Counted from the first letter of the stretch, positions 52,351 to 62,140 are shown. The stretch: 64,000 bases of DNA from Staphylococcus gallinarum (GCF_000875895.1 NZ_JXCF01000026.1:203418-267417), one strand, 5' to 3'. A program made the numbers and translations. Notes: a model not told the origin generated them from the sequence alone.

Positions 52351-52394
52351 AAAAAAGCAATTGTCTTCCTATTTAATAAAGACAATTGCTTTTA
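52351..52394 (-). terminator. Terminator of ykoEDC
   Basis: AAAAGCAATTGTCTT and AAGACAATTGCTTTT form a near-perfect stem around a ten-base loop, with a T run on the minus strand. Confidence 0.9.
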
Positions 52395-52443
52395 GTATGA
52401 TACGGTATTTAATATTGGTTAAATTGAAATGAAAATTTTGAGA

Positions 52444-53250
52444 TTAATAAATATTTGTTATTCGAATATCTTGAATACCAGTAATTGGTAATAATACTGA
52501 TAAAAAATAAGCGCAAACTGCAATTAGGATAATTATTATGACAAAGAGAATATCTTTATAAGAAAACGGGGCGTAATAATAGTAAGTACGTTTTCCGTCT
52601 TTAAAGCCCTTTTTCTCCATGGCAACTGATAGTTGATGTGCTTTTCGAATATTTTGACTTAATAATGGGATAATTAAATGTTTCATCCGTTTTAAACCAC
52701 TGTAATTGCTTCGGTCTATCATTTGATAGCGCATCTTCACTGATTTTCTTAGCTCGATTAAAGAGCTAAACATAAGCGGAACCATACGAATTGCAGCCAT
52801 AAATGCATAGGCAACTTTAGGTTTGACCTTTAAATGTTGCATGAGACTGTAAAAAATCATAACAATTTGTGAAGTGAAAGCAATAAGAATACCGAAAAAT
52901 GCAACAGTTGAAGTACGCATTGCCAAATGCAAACCTCTATATAAACTTTCAGTTGTGATATGAATGAAACCTAGTTTAAACAGTGTATGTGTACCATCAC
53001 CATAGAAAATCATAAATAAGGCGGAAATGATACTAAAGATGACTGTGAAAAATACAAAAGGTAACGTGATCTTAAATTTTATACCGTTAAATATGAGCAT
53101 AAATATTAAGATTAATGACATAAAGTAAACCATATAATCAAATTCATGTATTAATATAACGAAGAAAAATAACAATACACCAAGTAATAACTTCGTGATG
53201 ATATTAACATCGTCTACGAAGGACTGTTTCTTCTTCCATTGATCAAACAT
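52444..53250 (-). CDS. ykoC: ECF transporter transmembrane (T) component, YkoC-like
   Basis: The 268-residue membrane protein has a basic coupling segment before the final membrane part: IELRKSVKMRYQM and LSQNIRKAHQLSVAMEKKGF, the two Ala/Arg coupling helices typical of EcfT. It links the ATPase to the substrate-binding YkoE. AGGTG lies eight bases before the ATG chosen; other in-frame starts lie six and nine bases upstream. It overlaps ykoD by eight bases. Confidence 0.85.
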   Translation of the reverse strand: MFDQWKKKQSFVDDVNIITKLLLGVLLFFFVILIHEFDYMVYFMSLILIFMLIFNGIKFKITLPFVFFTVIFSIISALFMIFYGDGTHTLFKLGFIHITTESLYRGLHLAMRTSTVAFFGILIAFTSQIVMIFYSLMQHLKVKPKVAYAFMAAIRMVPLMFSSLIELRKSVKMRYQMIDRSNYSGLKRMKHLIIPLLSQNIRKAHQLSVAMEKKGFKDGKRTYYYYAPFSYKDILFVIIIILIAVCAYFLSVLLPITGIQDIRITNIY

Positions 53251-54658
53251 TAACATCACCTATTTCTTCTATTAAGAATTGATTTTCAACATTAAACTTT
53301 CGAGTAGCATATCGTGAGATTATCTCGTTATCATGTGTGACCATTATAATTGTTTGGCCCGATTGAACACGCTTTTGGAATAGTTTAATTAAATTAAATG
53401 TATTATGGCTATCTAGTCCAAATGTAGGTTCATCTAACAAGATGAATCTTGAAGATGAACTTAGCGCTATTGCTACACTTAAGCGTCTTTTCTGACCAAT
53501 AGAAAGTTCGAAAGGGTGCTGCGTTTGTACAGAATTGAGTTGTAATGTTGTTAACATATTTTCAGTTTCTTGTTTGGCTTGTTCAACCGTGTTTTGTGTA
53601 TTTTTAAATTGAATATAAATTTCATCATATACTGAGTTTGTAATAAATTGAGATTCAGGATTCTGATAAACTAAGTACATGTGTTGCGCAGCTTGCTTAA
53701 TTTTTGTGATTTTTTTGTTATCTATGAATAAGTCACCTGAATATTTCAGGAGTTGCATCATCGATTCGAGTAATGTCGTTTTACCCGTTCCATTACGTCC
53801 TGTTATGGTAATCCATTCACCTGATTTAATTGATAATTCAGGGATTTGTAATAACCGTCTTTTTCCACGTTGTATCGTAATATCTTGGAAATTTACAACG
53901 CTCTGAGTTGTAAAGTGCTGTGAGTGTTTATTTAAAGGCTTTGGTGCGTAATCCCATGCATGTGGATGCCACACACCATATTCGGATAATAGTGACTCAT
54001 AGTGCTTTAAAATGATTTCAGGTGTCTCATCGGCAATGATTTCACCATCATAATTGAAGAGTATGACACGATCAATGTGTTGCCATATATGCGCTACTTT
54101 ATGTTCGACAATAATCACTGTTTTGTTATCCCATATTTGTTTGATTTTTTGCCATAAATCTTCAGTGGCATAAACATCCAACATTGCTGTAGGTTCATCT
54201 AAGAAAAGTGTGTTTGTTTCTTGTAAAATAGTCTCGGCTATCGCTAGTTTTTGTTTCATACCACCACTCAATTGATTGATGTATTGATTTTTATCAACGT
54301 CTAAATCAACTGCAGCCAAAGCATTGTCGATACGTTCATCCATTTCTTCTCTAGGAACTTGTAAATTTTCCAATACAAATGCCAATTCTTCATATACTTT
54401 AGGCATACAAAATTGTGTATCTGGATCTTGGAAAATGACCCCACAATCTTTGTCTATATGAAGGTCGTCATATTTCATTGGAAGGTCTACTAATTCTGGT
54501 ACAATACCACTTAACACATTGAGTAAAGTACTTTTACCTGAACCAGATGGCCCAAGTAAAAGTACCTTTTCTTTACTATTTATATTTAAGTTTAAATTAT
54601 TGAATATTTTTTTATCTGCATTTGGATATTTTAATCGTAAATTTTTTATGGATATCAA
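53243..54658 (-). CDS. ykoD: ECF transporter ATPase, duplicated domain (YkoD-like)
   Basis: The 471-residue protein is two fused ABC ATPases. The first has Walker A GPSGSGKST, signature LSGGMKQ and Walker B TLFLDEPTA; the second (from about residue 255) has GRNGTGKTT, signature LSIGQKR and FILLDEPTFG. One fused protein replaces the usual EcfA1/EcfA2 pair. It powers uptake of the thiamine precursor HMP or thiamine in the YkoEDC system. Confidence 0.9.
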   Translation of the reverse strand: MISIKNLRLKYPNADKKIFNNLNLNINSKEKVLLLGPSGSGKSTLLNVLSGIVPELVDLPMKYDDLHIDKDCGVIFQDPDTQFCMPKVYEELAFVLENLQVPREEMDERIDNALAAVDLDVDKNQYINQLSGGMKQKLAIAETILQETNTLFLDEPTAMLDVYATEDLWQKIKQIWDNKTVIIVEHKVAHIWQHIDRVILFNYDGEIIADETPEIILKHYESLLSEYGVWHPHAWDYAPKPLNKHSQHFTTQSVVNFQDITIQRGKRRLLQIPELSIKSGEWITITGRNGTGKTTLLESMMQLLKYSGDLFIDNKKITKIKQAAQHMYLVYQNPESQFITNSVYDEIYIQFKNTQNTVEQAKQETENMLTTLQLNSVQTQHPFELSIGQKRRLSVAIALSSSSRFILLDEPTFGLDSHNTFNLIKLFQKRVQSGQTIIMVTHDNEIISRYATRKFNVENQFLIEEIGDVNV

Positions 54659-54670
54659 TATTGTGACTCC

Positions 54671-55246
54671 TTATAGATTGTCGTAGTCATGTTTCGTAGC
54701 TGGTCTAAATAATTTTGTAACACCAGTTTGGTCGAGGGCTCTGACGATATAATAGGAAAGGAGTCCAGCTACAACAATTCCACTAATTACTCTACAACCT
54801 ATATATAAAGCTAAGTTCCAACCTGCAATCTCTCCTAAATAACCATATGCAAAATCAATTGGTAGCGTTGCAATTGCAGTTAAGAATCCTGCTAACATTG
54901 CTACCATTGCACTACGTGATTTATATCTAAAAATTAAAAAGATAATTTCACAGGCTAAGCCTTGAACTAATGCATAAATCATTGTAGCAATGTCGAAACG
55001 TCCCATAATAATTGTTTCTCCTGCACCTGCAGCAAATTCAGCAAGTAAGGCAATACCTGCCTTTGGAATGATGAGATAAGCAACTACGGCCGCCATAAAC
55101 CAAGCGCCATACGTTAATTCTTCAAGATGCAAACCTGTAATTTGAACTGCCTTATAAACAAAGTTCCAGAGATTATAAATCACTGCAAATACCACTGCAA
55201 TCAATACAGTAACAAGTATTTCAGATAGTTTTAAACCTTTTGACAT
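54671..55246 (-). CDS. ykoE: Thiamine/HMP ECF transporter substrate-binding component YkoE
   Basis: The 191-residue protein has five to six membrane segments and the YkoE features LWNFVYKAVQITGLHLEELTYG and AEFAAGAGETIIMG. GGGAGG lies eight bases before the ATG; the frame extends ten codons upstream into the riboswitch terminator, so that is not used. A TPP riboswitch in the leader confirms the vitamin B1 link. No ykoF is present. Confidence 0.9.
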   Translation of the reverse strand: MSKGLKLSEILVTVLIAVVFAVIYNLWNFVYKAVQITGLHLEELTYGAWFMAAVVAYLIIPKAGIALLAEFAAGAGETIIMGRFDIATMIYALVQGLACEIIFLIFRYKSRSAMVAMLAGFLTAIATLPIDFAYGYLGEIAGWNLALYIGCRVISGIVVAGLLSYYIVRALDQTGVTKLFRPATKHDYDNL

Positions 55247-55263
55247 AATACTTTCCTCCCAAA

Positions 55264-55297
55264 TAAAAAAACGCACAACCTTCTAGAAAAAGTGCGC
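55264..55297 (-). terminator. Riboswitch-controlled terminator before ykoE
   Basis: GCGCAC and GTGCG pair around a partly self-complementary loop and are followed by seven T, 18 bases before the ykoE start codon. It is the expression platform of the TPP aptamer. Confidence 0.8.
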
Positions 55298-55343
55298 GCT
55301 TAGATATTGGCATACAGATACTCAAATAAATTATTCAGTATCG

Positions 55344-55433
55344 CAATACACTTTCCTACGCTAGTTTAATCTAGATCAGGTTCAAAGGGTTTGAGGGTAT
55401 ACCTCATCTCAGTCACAAAACACCCCTAGTGCG
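55344..55433 (-). promoter_or_regulatory. TPP (thiamine pyrophosphate) riboswitch aptamer
   Basis: Read on the minus strand, the THI-box elements occur in order: ACTAGGGGTG, CTGAGATGAGG, ACCCTTTGAACCTGATCTAG, TTAAACTAGCGTAGGAAAGTG. These are the conserved P1-P5 parts of the TPP aptamer. A hairpin (GATACT/AGTATC arms) and then the terminator follow, so TPP binding should stop transcription of ykoEDC. Confidence 0.96.
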
Positions 55434-55457
55434 AATGTTATATTTAAATTTAATTAT

Positions 55458-55486
55458 AATGTATGACTTTTTCAATATTATGTCAA
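55458..55486 (-). promoter_or_regulatory. Probable promoter of the TPP riboswitch-ykoEDC transcript
   Basis: On the minus strand TTGACA and TACATT are 17 bases apart; transcription would begin about 20 bases before the aptamer. Confidence 0.55.
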
Positions 55487-55591
55487 GGTTACTTTTTTAA
55501 TAAAAGGGTAAATAACAAGTTAATAAATCGTATGAATGGGTGTTTGTATAGCTGAAGTTTTGGTGTTTAATAGGGTTGATAGACATATAAA

Positions 55592-55618
55592 TAGGGTGAT
55601 GCATAAAGCATCACCCTA
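55592..55618 (-). terminator. Hairpin after the 44-residue gene
   Basis: TAGGGTGATGC and GCATCACCCTA form a perfect 11-bp stem with a five-base loop. The downstream sequence on the minus strand has only a weak T run (ATTTATAT). Confidence 0.65.
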
Positions 55619-55657
55619 AATCTTTATAATGTTTGACATTATAAACGTTTATTTAAA

Positions 55658-55792
55658 TTAATCCAATGTGTCTTGAATATTCTTTTTAGTTTCCTCTACA
55701 TCATCTGATGATGACTCTTTTTGTTCTTTTAATTTTTCTTCTGCTTCTTTTGCTTGTTCAGCAGCTTTTTTGTTTAATTCTTCTTTACTCAT
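55658..55792 (-). CDS. Small, highly charged helical protein (44 residues)
   Basis: I do not recognise a family. The frame starts MSKEELNKKAAEQAKEAEEK and ends KKNIQDTLD; more than half of the residues are Lys, Glu, Asp or Gln, with no aromatic residue and no Cys. It predicts one long soluble helix. AAGGAG lies nine bases before the ATG, and a hairpin follows the stop. The make-up resembles small stress-induced CsbD- or YtxH-tail-like proteins, but that is only composition. It stands alone between ykoEDC and auxA. Confidence 0.7.
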   Translation of the reverse strand: MSKEELNKKAAEQAKEAEEKLKEQKESSSDDVEETKKNIQDTLD

Positions 55793-56055
55793 ATGTGACA
55801 CTCCTTATTGATGTTTGATTATATAGATGGTATACCACATAATATTAACTATAAACATAGCTTGATTGTGCTGTGTTTTACATTAAATTTTAAAACAAAA
55901 AATAAAATTAACGAATTTAATGAAATAATTGTTTAATATCATTAGTAATGTGGAATTTTGACAATACAACTAATCTATCATACTAAAGACTTATTTATTA
56001 GATTATTAAAGACAAGAACTAAATGTTCATATATAATAACTTTGAGGTGAATGGT

Positions 56056-57357
56056 ATGTCTTTTATAAAGAAACACGCCGAGATACTATATAGCTATATC
56101 ATAGGCATCGTTTCGCTTTTCACAGGTCTCATCATTTTGGTTAATTTACCTTTAATTCATAAATTGAATGGTAAAGGTAAACCAGAGTTACATATCCATA
56201 ATGTATGGGATTTTATTAATGCTTTTTTCAGTGAAATAATTAGGGTGATGAGTAACTATATAGGGAACTTCCCAATAGTAAGCGCCATAATCATTATTTT
56301 ATTTGGTGTCGTTGTCCTATTATTAGGTATGACACTGTATAGAACGACAGGTTATGACTATGATATTTCAATCTTCTTTTTAGTTATTGGAATTTTATTT
56401 TTCTTAATTACACTAATTTTAATGACGCAAGTTTATAGTTTCTTTGCTATTATTTTTGTCATTCCTTTTGCTGTGCATATTGGTTACATTGTGTATAAGG
56501 ATGAGTTAAATAAGCATCATAGAAAGTACCATTATTTATGGATTATTTTCACATATGGTATTAGTTATTTATTAACGCAAATCGTGCTTTATGGCAGAAT
56601 TGATAGTGACGAGATTGTCCCAGTTGATATTCTTAGTGTTAACACATTTTTCTTAATAATGTGGTTGTTAGGTCAAATGGCAATTTGGAACTTCTTATTC
56701 TTGAGAAGATCACTGCCTTTAACTAAAGAGGAATTGGGTGAGGAAGCCCCAGAGCTTTCTAGAGCTAGTAAAGACTCGGTATCAAATCAAACTAAAGAAC
56801 ATTGGAAAAATTTACAAGACAAAACTACAGAATTTACACGTAAAACAAGAAGAAGTGTGGATATTCAAAAGGCTAGAGAAAAGAAAGATAAGTTTATCGA
56901 AAAATGGAAGAATAAAATTGATATTCAAGAGGATGATGTTCCAAATTGGATGAAGAAACCAAAATGGTTAAAGCGCGCATATGTAGAACTTATATGTGGT
57001 GCGGTATTACTATTCTTTACATTAATTGAATTCAATAATAGAAATTCATTATTTGTGTCAGGAGACTGGGAAATTTCACAGACGCAATATGTAATTGAAT
57101 GGGTAACATTGTTCTTACTAATGATTATTATTATTGTATATATTTTAACGACACTTACAAATTTCTTACGCGGCAGATTCTATTATCTTCAATTGTTTAT
57201 GGTAAGCATATTATTCTTTAAATTGTTAACAGAATTTGTAAATATTATGGTTCATGGATTGTTATTATCAATATTCATTACACCGATTTTATTTATCATG
57301 TTAATAGCAGTCATTGTTGCGTTTACGATTAAGTTACGACAACCTGCAAATGATTAA
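56056..57357 (+). CDS. auxA: AuxA-like multipass membrane protein
   Basis: The 433-residue protein has about five membrane segments in the first 230 residues, a basic and acidic cytoplasmic linker (about 225-315, rich in Lys/Arg/Glu with NWMKKPKWLKRAY), then three or four further membrane segments. No catalytic motif is seen. From S. aureus gene order (purD, ykoCDE, this gene, methyltransferase, DUF697, ptsHI) it corresponds to AuxA, a factor that helps maintain lipoteichoic acid. GAGGTG lies six bases before the ATG chosen; an ATG 33 bases upstream lacks a good site. Confidence 0.7.
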   Translation: MSFIKKHAEILYSYIIGIVSLFTGLIILVNLPLIHKLNGKGKPELHIHNVWDFINAFFSEIIRVMSNYIGNFPIVSAIIIILFGVVVLLLGMTLYRTTGYDYDISIFFLVIGILFFLITLILMTQVYSFFAIIFVIPFAVHIGYIVYKDELNKHHRKYHYLWIIFTYGISYLLTQIVLYGRIDSDEIVPVDILSVNTFFLIMWLLGQMAIWNFLFLRRSLPLTKEELGEEAPELSRASKDSVSNQTKEHWKNLQDKTTEFTRKTRRSVDIQKAREKKDKFIEKWKNKIDIQEDDVPNWMKKPKWLKRAYVELICGAVLLFFTLIEFNNRNSLFVSGDWEISQTQYVIEWVTLFLLMIIIIVYILTTLTNFLRGRFYYLQLFMVSILFFKLLTEFVNIMVHGLLLSIFITPILFIMLIAVIVAFTIKLRQPAND

Positions 57358-57378
57358 AGTATGATGTGAGTAGACGTT

Positions 57379-57417
57379 ACCTATCTTCCTATATGATTTA
57401 GGAAGGTAGGTTTTTTT
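57379..57417 (+). terminator. Terminator after auxA
   Basis: ACCTATCTTCCT pairs with AGGAAGGTAGGT through one wobble, followed by seven T. Confidence 0.9.
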
Positions 57418-57566
57418 ATGTATTTAAGTAAAGTTGAGTAACGGTATCTGACATTACTAAAAAGTACTGATATAATTAGATTTTTAATGTAACAATGTAT
57501 ATGAAATGATAGAATAGATAAGCAAATTAAAATCATACTAAATAGTAGAAAGGCTGTCATAATATT

Positions 57567-58736
57567 ATGAAAACTGCCACATTAAATAAAGGAAAAGAAA
57601 CAAAATATTTAAATCAATATCCATTAGTCGAAGCGGATGATATATATGATCATGACCATTTGAAAGAAGGGGATTTATTTTATATCGTTAACGATCAAGG
57701 TATTTATATTGCTACAGCATATGTAGGAAGACAACATAAGGGACTTGGTTGGGTATTAAGTTATGAGCAAGACGAAGAAATTAATATACCATTTTTTGAA
57801 AGATTGTTTGAACTAGCAAAAGAAGAAAGAACTTATTTCTATAATATAGACGGTACAAATGCTTTTAGATTATTTAATGGTGAAGGTGATGGCATAGGTG
57901 GATTGACAATAGATAACTATAATGGTCATCTATTAATTCAATGGTATTCTAAAGGCATTTATAAATTCAGGTATCAAATATTAGAAGCATTAAAAACAGT
58001 GTTTGATTATACTTCTATTTTTGAAAAAATGCGTTTCAAAGATGCTGAGATTATAGGTGGTTTTGTAGAAGGAGTAGCTCCAGAATTCCCAATTGTAATC
58101 GAAGAAAACTTTACTTTTTATAATATAGATTTAGATGATGGTCCAATGACTGGAATATTTTTAGATCAAAAAGAAGTAAGAAAAAAATTAAAAGAGCACT
58201 ATTCTGATAATCGCAACATTCTTAATGTGTTTAGTTATACGGGAGCATTTTCAGTTGTTGCGGCAGACAATGCCAAAAATACGACAAGTGTAGATTTAGC
58301 CAATCGTTCTAGACCTTTAACTGAAGAGAACTTTGGTTTGAATGGCATTGATCCTAAATCACAATATATTTACGTTATGGATACTTTTGATTTTTATGGC
58401 TATGCGAAAAGGCATGATTTATTTTACGACACAATTGTTGTTGATCCACCTAGCTTCGCTAGAAATAAGAAGAAAACTTTTTCAGTATTAAAGGATTATG
58501 ATAAATTGATTCTTGGAGCGTTAGATATTTTAGCACCAAACGGCACAATGTTATTATGTACCAACAATAGTACTTTTTCATTAAAAGCCTTTAAAAAAGT
58601 AGTTAAAGAAACTTTGGAAAATGCTGGTGTAGCATATGAACTACAAGACGTAATGGGCTTACCTAAAGATTTTAAAACGCATGCACATTATAAACCTTCA
58701 AAATATTTGAAAGCAATTTTTGTTAAAGTACTATAA
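57567..58736 (+). CDS. Class I SAM-dependent rRNA methyltransferase (RlmI/RlmK-like)
   Basis: The 389-residue protein has an N-terminal PUA-like domain (about 1-75), a middle domain with LFNGEGDGIGGLTIDNY, and a Rossmann methyltransferase domain: SAM motif ILNVFSYTGAFSVVAA, acidic end SVDLANRS, and VVDPPSFARNKK. This is the RlmI family, which methylates a base in 23S rRNA. Target base unknown. Promoter and ribosome site (GAAAGG) are weak. Confidence 0.88.
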   Translation: MKTATLNKGKETKYLNQYPLVEADDIYDHDHLKEGDLFYIVNDQGIYIATAYVGRQHKGLGWVLSYEQDEEINIPFFERLFELAKEERTYFYNIDGTNAFRLFNGEGDGIGGLTIDNYNGHLLIQWYSKGIYKFRYQILEALKTVFDYTSIFEKMRFKDAEIIGGFVEGVAPEFPIVIEENFTFYNIDLDDGPMTGIFLDQKEVRKKLKEHYSDNRNILNVFSYTGAFSVVAADNAKNTTSVDLANRSRPLTEENFGLNGIDPKSQYIYVMDTFDFYGYAKRHDLFYDTIVVDPPSFARNKKKTFSVLKDYDKLILGALDILAPNGTMLLCTNNSTFSLKAFKKVVKETLENAGVAYELQDVMGLPKDFKTHAHYKPSKYLKAIFVKVL

Positions 58737-58793
58737 AATTTGTGAATTTGGGTATAAATTTTATATGGTCATTTTTTATAAGGAGTGTATAAG

Positions 58794-59336
58794 ATGGGCT
58801 TGAAAAATAAATTTACTAATAAATTTACAAAAGAAGTAGGAAATAAGGTTTTAAATATAGAAGATATCAAAGAAAAACATCAATTACCTGTTAATTTATT
58901 TGAGGTAGATGAGAGACGTGAACGCGCACAAGCATTAGTGAAAAAGAAATCGCTATTGTCATCAAGTGTTAGTGTGGTACCTATTCCAGGGCTAGACTTC
59001 GGTGTGGATATCAAACTAATGAAAGATATTATAGAAGATGTAAATAAAATATATGGCCTTGACCATAAGCAAGTTAATAGCATGGGAGATAGTGTTAGAG
59101 AACGTATCTATGCGCTAGCTGCTATACAAGGGAGCCAATTTATTGGCAAGAAAATATCTGATGCTATCTTAAAAGTAGTCATTCGTGATGTAGCTAAACG
59201 CGTGTTAGCGAAACAAACAAAATGGTTCCCAATTTTAGGGCAAGCAATATCAGCTTCAGTGAGTTATTATTTTATGAAAAAAATAGGCGATGAACACATT
59301 GCAAAATGTGAAAAAGTAGTTAAAGAATTACTTTAA
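58794..59336 (+). CDS. DUF697/YcjF-like protein
   Basis: The 180-residue protein has PIPGLDFGVDIKLMKDI (the membrane-associating helix pair start typical of DUF697) and a C-terminal hydrophobic stretch VLAKQTKWFPILGQAISASVS (partly shown). No GTPase motifs are seen, so it lacks the domain often fused to DUF697. Function unknown. AGGAG lies nine bases before the ATG; three codons could be added upstream. It follows the methyltransferase gene after 57 bases. Confidence 0.7.
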   Translation: MGLKNKFTNKFTKEVGNKVLNIEDIKEKHQLPVNLFEVDERRERAQALVKKKSLLSSSVSVVPIPGLDFGVDIKLMKDIIEDVNKIYGLDHKQVNSMGDSVRERIYALAAIQGSQFIGKKISDAILKVVIRDVAKRVLAKQTKWFPILGQAISASVSYYFMKKIGDEHIAKCEKVVKELL

Positions 59337-59420
59337 ATCGTGAGCGTTTTCATAAAATCTTCAATTATTGCTGATTATTGTCATATCAGGGTAATAACGA
59401 ATTGAATTTCTATTTATAAT

Positions 59421-59449
59421 TTGGTAATGTTATTATATAAAACTATGCT
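59421..59449 (+). promoter_or_regulatory. Probable ptsHI promoter
   Basis: TTGGTA and TATGCT are 17 bases apart, 51 bases before the ptsH start. Confidence 0.55.
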
Positions 59450-59500
59450 AGGTTTTATAATAAACTAACGATTCTAACTATACGAAGGAGAAATCATATT

Positions 59501-59767
59501 ATGGAACAAAAATCATATGTAATTATTGACGAAACAGGTATTCACGCTCGTCCAGCGACTATGCTTGTTCAAACTGCTTCAAAATTCGATTCAGATATTC
59601 AATTAGAATATAATGGTAAAAAAGTTAACTTGAAATCAATCATGGGTGTTATGAGTTTAGGTGTAGGTAAAGATGCGGAAATCACAATCTATGCCGATGG
59701 TAGCGATGAAGCTGATGCAATTTCTGCAATTACAGACATCTTATCTAAAGAAGGTTTAACTGCTTAA
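59501..59767 (+). CDS. ptsH: Phosphocarrier protein HPr
   Basis: The 88-residue protein has the phosphoryl-accepting His15 in [13 protein letters not shown] and the regulatory Ser46 in [12 protein letters not shown]. It passes phosphate from enzyme I to sugar permeases, and as HPr-Ser-P it assists CcpA in catabolite repression. The stop is one base before the ptsI start. Confidence 0.97.
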   Translation: MEQKSYVIIDETGIHARPATMLVQTASKFDSDIQLEYNGKKVNLKSIMGVMSLGVGKDAEITIYADGSDEADAISAITDILSKEGLTA

Positions 59768-59768
59768 T

Positions 59769-61484
59769 ATGTCACAATATATTAATGGTATTGCTGCATC
59801 TGATGGTGTAGCAATTGCCAAGGCATATTTATTAGTAGAACCAGACCTTTCATTCAATAGTGAAAAGGTTACAGATGTCGATTCAGAAATTGAAAAGTTC
59901 AGAAATGCTATCGATACATCTAAAGTTGAATTAACTAAGATTAGAAATAATGCAGAAGAGAACCTTGGTGCTGATAAAGCAGCAATCTTTGATGCACATC
60001 TACTAGTCTTAGATGATCCAGAATTAATTCAACCGATTGAAGATAAGATTAACAACGAACAAGTTAACGCTCCAACAGCTCTAACAGATGTTACAGGGCA
60101 ATTCATCACAATATTTGAATCAATGGACAATGAGTATATGAAAGAACGTGCTGCTGATATTAGAGACGTTTCTAAACGTGTATTGGCACATATTTTGGGA
60201 GTTGAATTACCAAATCCTAGTATGATTGATGAAAGCGTTGTCATCATTGGGAATGATTTAACACCATCAGACACAGCTCAATTGAACAAAGAGTTTGTGC
60301 AAGGATTTGTAACGAATATTGGTGGTAGAACATCTCATTCTGCTATCATGAGCCGTTCATTAGAAATCCCGGCGATTGTTGGTACGAAATCAATTACTCA
60401 AGAAGTTAAACAAGGCGACATGATTATTGTTGATGGTTTAACTGGTGAGGTAATTATTGATCCGACTGAGGATGAAGTGATTGCTTATCAAAATAAGCGT
60501 GAACGCTTCTTTGAAGATAAGAAAGAATTACAAAAGTTACGCGATGAAGAAACGACAACAATTGATGGTAAGCACGCCGAATTAGCAGCAAATATTGGTA
60601 CACCAGATGATTTAACTGGTGTTATCGAAAATGGTGCAGAAGGTATTGGTTTATATCGTACTGAGTTCTTATATATGGGAAGAGACGAAATGCCTTCTGA
60701 GGATGAGCAATTTGAAGCTTACAAGAAAGTATTAGAAACAATGAAAGACAAACGTGTCGTTGTTCGTACGTTAGATATTGGTGGCGATAAAGAGTTACCA
60801 TATTTAAATTTACCTGAAGAAATGAATCCATTCTTAGGATATCGTGCGATACGTTTATGCTTGGATCAACCTGATATTTTCAGACCGCAATTGCGTGCAT
60901 TATTACGCGCATCTGCATTCGGTAAGTTAAATATCATGTTCCCAATGGTTGCTACAATTCAAGAGTTCCGTGATGCCAAAGCATTACTTCTTGAAGAGAA
61001 GGACAATTTAACACAAGAAGGTGTTGAAGTATCTGATGATATCGAATTAGGTATCATGGTAGAAATTCCTTCTACAGCAGCTTTAGCTGATGTATTTGCT
61101 AAAGAGGTTGACTTCTTTAGTATCGGTACAAATGATTTAATTCAATACACTATGGCTGCAGATAGAATGTCAGAACGTGTATCATACTTGTATCAACCAT
61201 ATAATCCTTCAATTTTACGTTTAGTTAAACAAGTTATTGAAGCTTCTCATAAAGAAGGTAAATGGACAGGTATGTGTGGCGAAATGGCTGGAGATGAGAT
61301 AGCAATTCCATTGTTATTAGGTTTAGGTTTAGATGAGTTCTCAATGAGTGCGACATCGATTCTTAAAGCGCGTCGTCAAATCAAAGGCTTAAGTCAAAAT
61401 GAAATGGAAGAATTAGCAGATAGAGCAATTAATTGTGCAACTACTGAAGAAGTTACTACATTAGTTAATCAATATGCAAAATAA
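59769..61484 (+). CDS. ptsI: PTS enzyme I
   Basis: The 571-residue enzyme has the active His in [19 protein letters not shown] (about residue 190), the PEP domain with [19 protein letters not shown] and the C-terminal [17 protein letters not shown] and MCGEMAGD. It transfers phosphate from PEP to HPr. Two hairpins in tandem follow the gene. Confidence 0.97.
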   Translation: MSQYINGIAASDGVAIAKAYLLVEPDLSFNSEKVTDVDSEIEKFRNAIDTSKVELTKIRNNAEENLGADKAAIFDAHLLVLDDPELIQPIEDKINNEQVNAPTALTDVTGQFITIFESMDNEYMKERAADIRDVSKRVLAHILGVELPNPSMIDESVVIIGNDLTPSDTAQLNKEFVQGFVTNIGGRTSHSAIMSRSLEIPAIVGTKSITQEVKQGDMIIVDGLTGEVIIDPTEDEVIAYQNKRERFFEDKKELQKLRDEETTTIDGKHAELAANIGTPDDLTGVIENGAEGIGLYRTEFLYMGRDEMPSEDEQFEAYKKVLETMKDKRVVVRTLDIGGDKELPYLNLPEEMNPFLGYRAIRLCLDQPDIFRPQLRALLRASAFGKLNIMFPMVATIQEFRDAKALLLEEKDNLTQEGVEVSDDIELGIMVEIPSTAALADVFAKEVDFFSIGTNDLIQYTMAADRMSERVSYLYQPYNPSILRLVKQVIEASHKEGKWTGMCGEMAGDEIAIPLLLGLGLDEFSMSATSILKARRQIKGLSQNEMEELADRAINCATTEEVTTLVNQYAK

Positions 61485-61556
61485 TGCTAATAATTATGGA
61501 TTGGGCAAAGAAATATAATTTCTAACCATCCATATGAAAACATATAAAATAGTAGG

Positions 61557-61591
61557 AGGATTGGTCGAGTTAATTGGCCAATTCTTTTTTT
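61557..61591 (+). terminator. Terminator of ptsHI
   Basis: GGATTGG and CCAATTC pair with one wobble, followed by seven T. Confidence 0.75.
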
Positions 61592-61594
61592 ATT

Positions 61595-61649
61595 AATATA
61601 AATAGAGGCAACGTTTCAATTATGCTGAAACGTTGCCTCTATTTATATT
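61595..61649. terminator. Perfect 24-bp hairpin between ptsI and the glutaredoxin-like gene
   Basis: The arm beginning AATATAAATAGAGGCAACG is repeated exactly in inverse around a seven-base loop. It immediately follows the first ptsI terminator and lies between convergent genes, so it could stop transcripts from both sides. Confidence 0.75.
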
Positions 61650-61748
61650 TAACATCAGTCAATCATCATTGGATTGGAAAAATTAATTTAACTTTTATAA
61701 AAAAGGGTAGATATGTACAAAATGATTATATTTTTTCAATAAGATTCA

Positions 61749-61982
61749 TTACGCTTCAATATCTAATGTACGATTAATTTTTTCCATATCAATTTGATAC
61801 ATTGGTTCATCATCAATGAGTATAAAAGGTGTCGCAAATGCATCATATTCCATCATTTCATTTCTATATTGTGCATTCGCAACATTTTTTTCTTCGAAAG
61901 CCACACCTTTGTCAGTTAGGTAACTTTTAATAAAAGTACATGGAGGGCAGTCATTCTGTGTATAAATTATGACACTTTTCAT
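61749..61982 (-). CDS. Glutaredoxin-like protein
   Basis: The 77-residue thioredoxin-fold protein has a CPPC active site (NDCPPCTFIK, residues 12-15) and the cis-Pro loop ATPFILIDDEPM. The size fits NrdH or glutaredoxin-like reductants; the electron donor and partner are unknown. AAGGATG lies upstream of the ATG. It is divergent from cydA. Confidence 0.85.
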   Translation of the reverse strand: MKSVIIYTQNDCPPCTFIKSYLTDKGVAFEEKNVANAQYRNEMMEYDAFATPFILIDDEPMYQIDMEKINRTLDIEA

Positions 61983-62102
61983 TTGAAGACATCCTTTCTT
62001 GAATCCACTTATATTAATATAAGAGAGTTTATTATATTTATCAAGTGTGTAATTTATATGCTTATAGTCATCAATTTGTCACTAATTTATAGTTAGAAAT
62101 AA

Positions 62103-62131
62103 TTTCAAAAATTATATAACGGGTTTATAAT
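62103..62131 (+). promoter_or_regulatory. cydAB promoter
   Basis: TTTCAA and a perfect TATAAT are 17 bases apart. Transcription would start near 62138, next to the Rex-like site. Confidence 0.6.
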
Positions 62132-62140
62132 GGATGGAAG

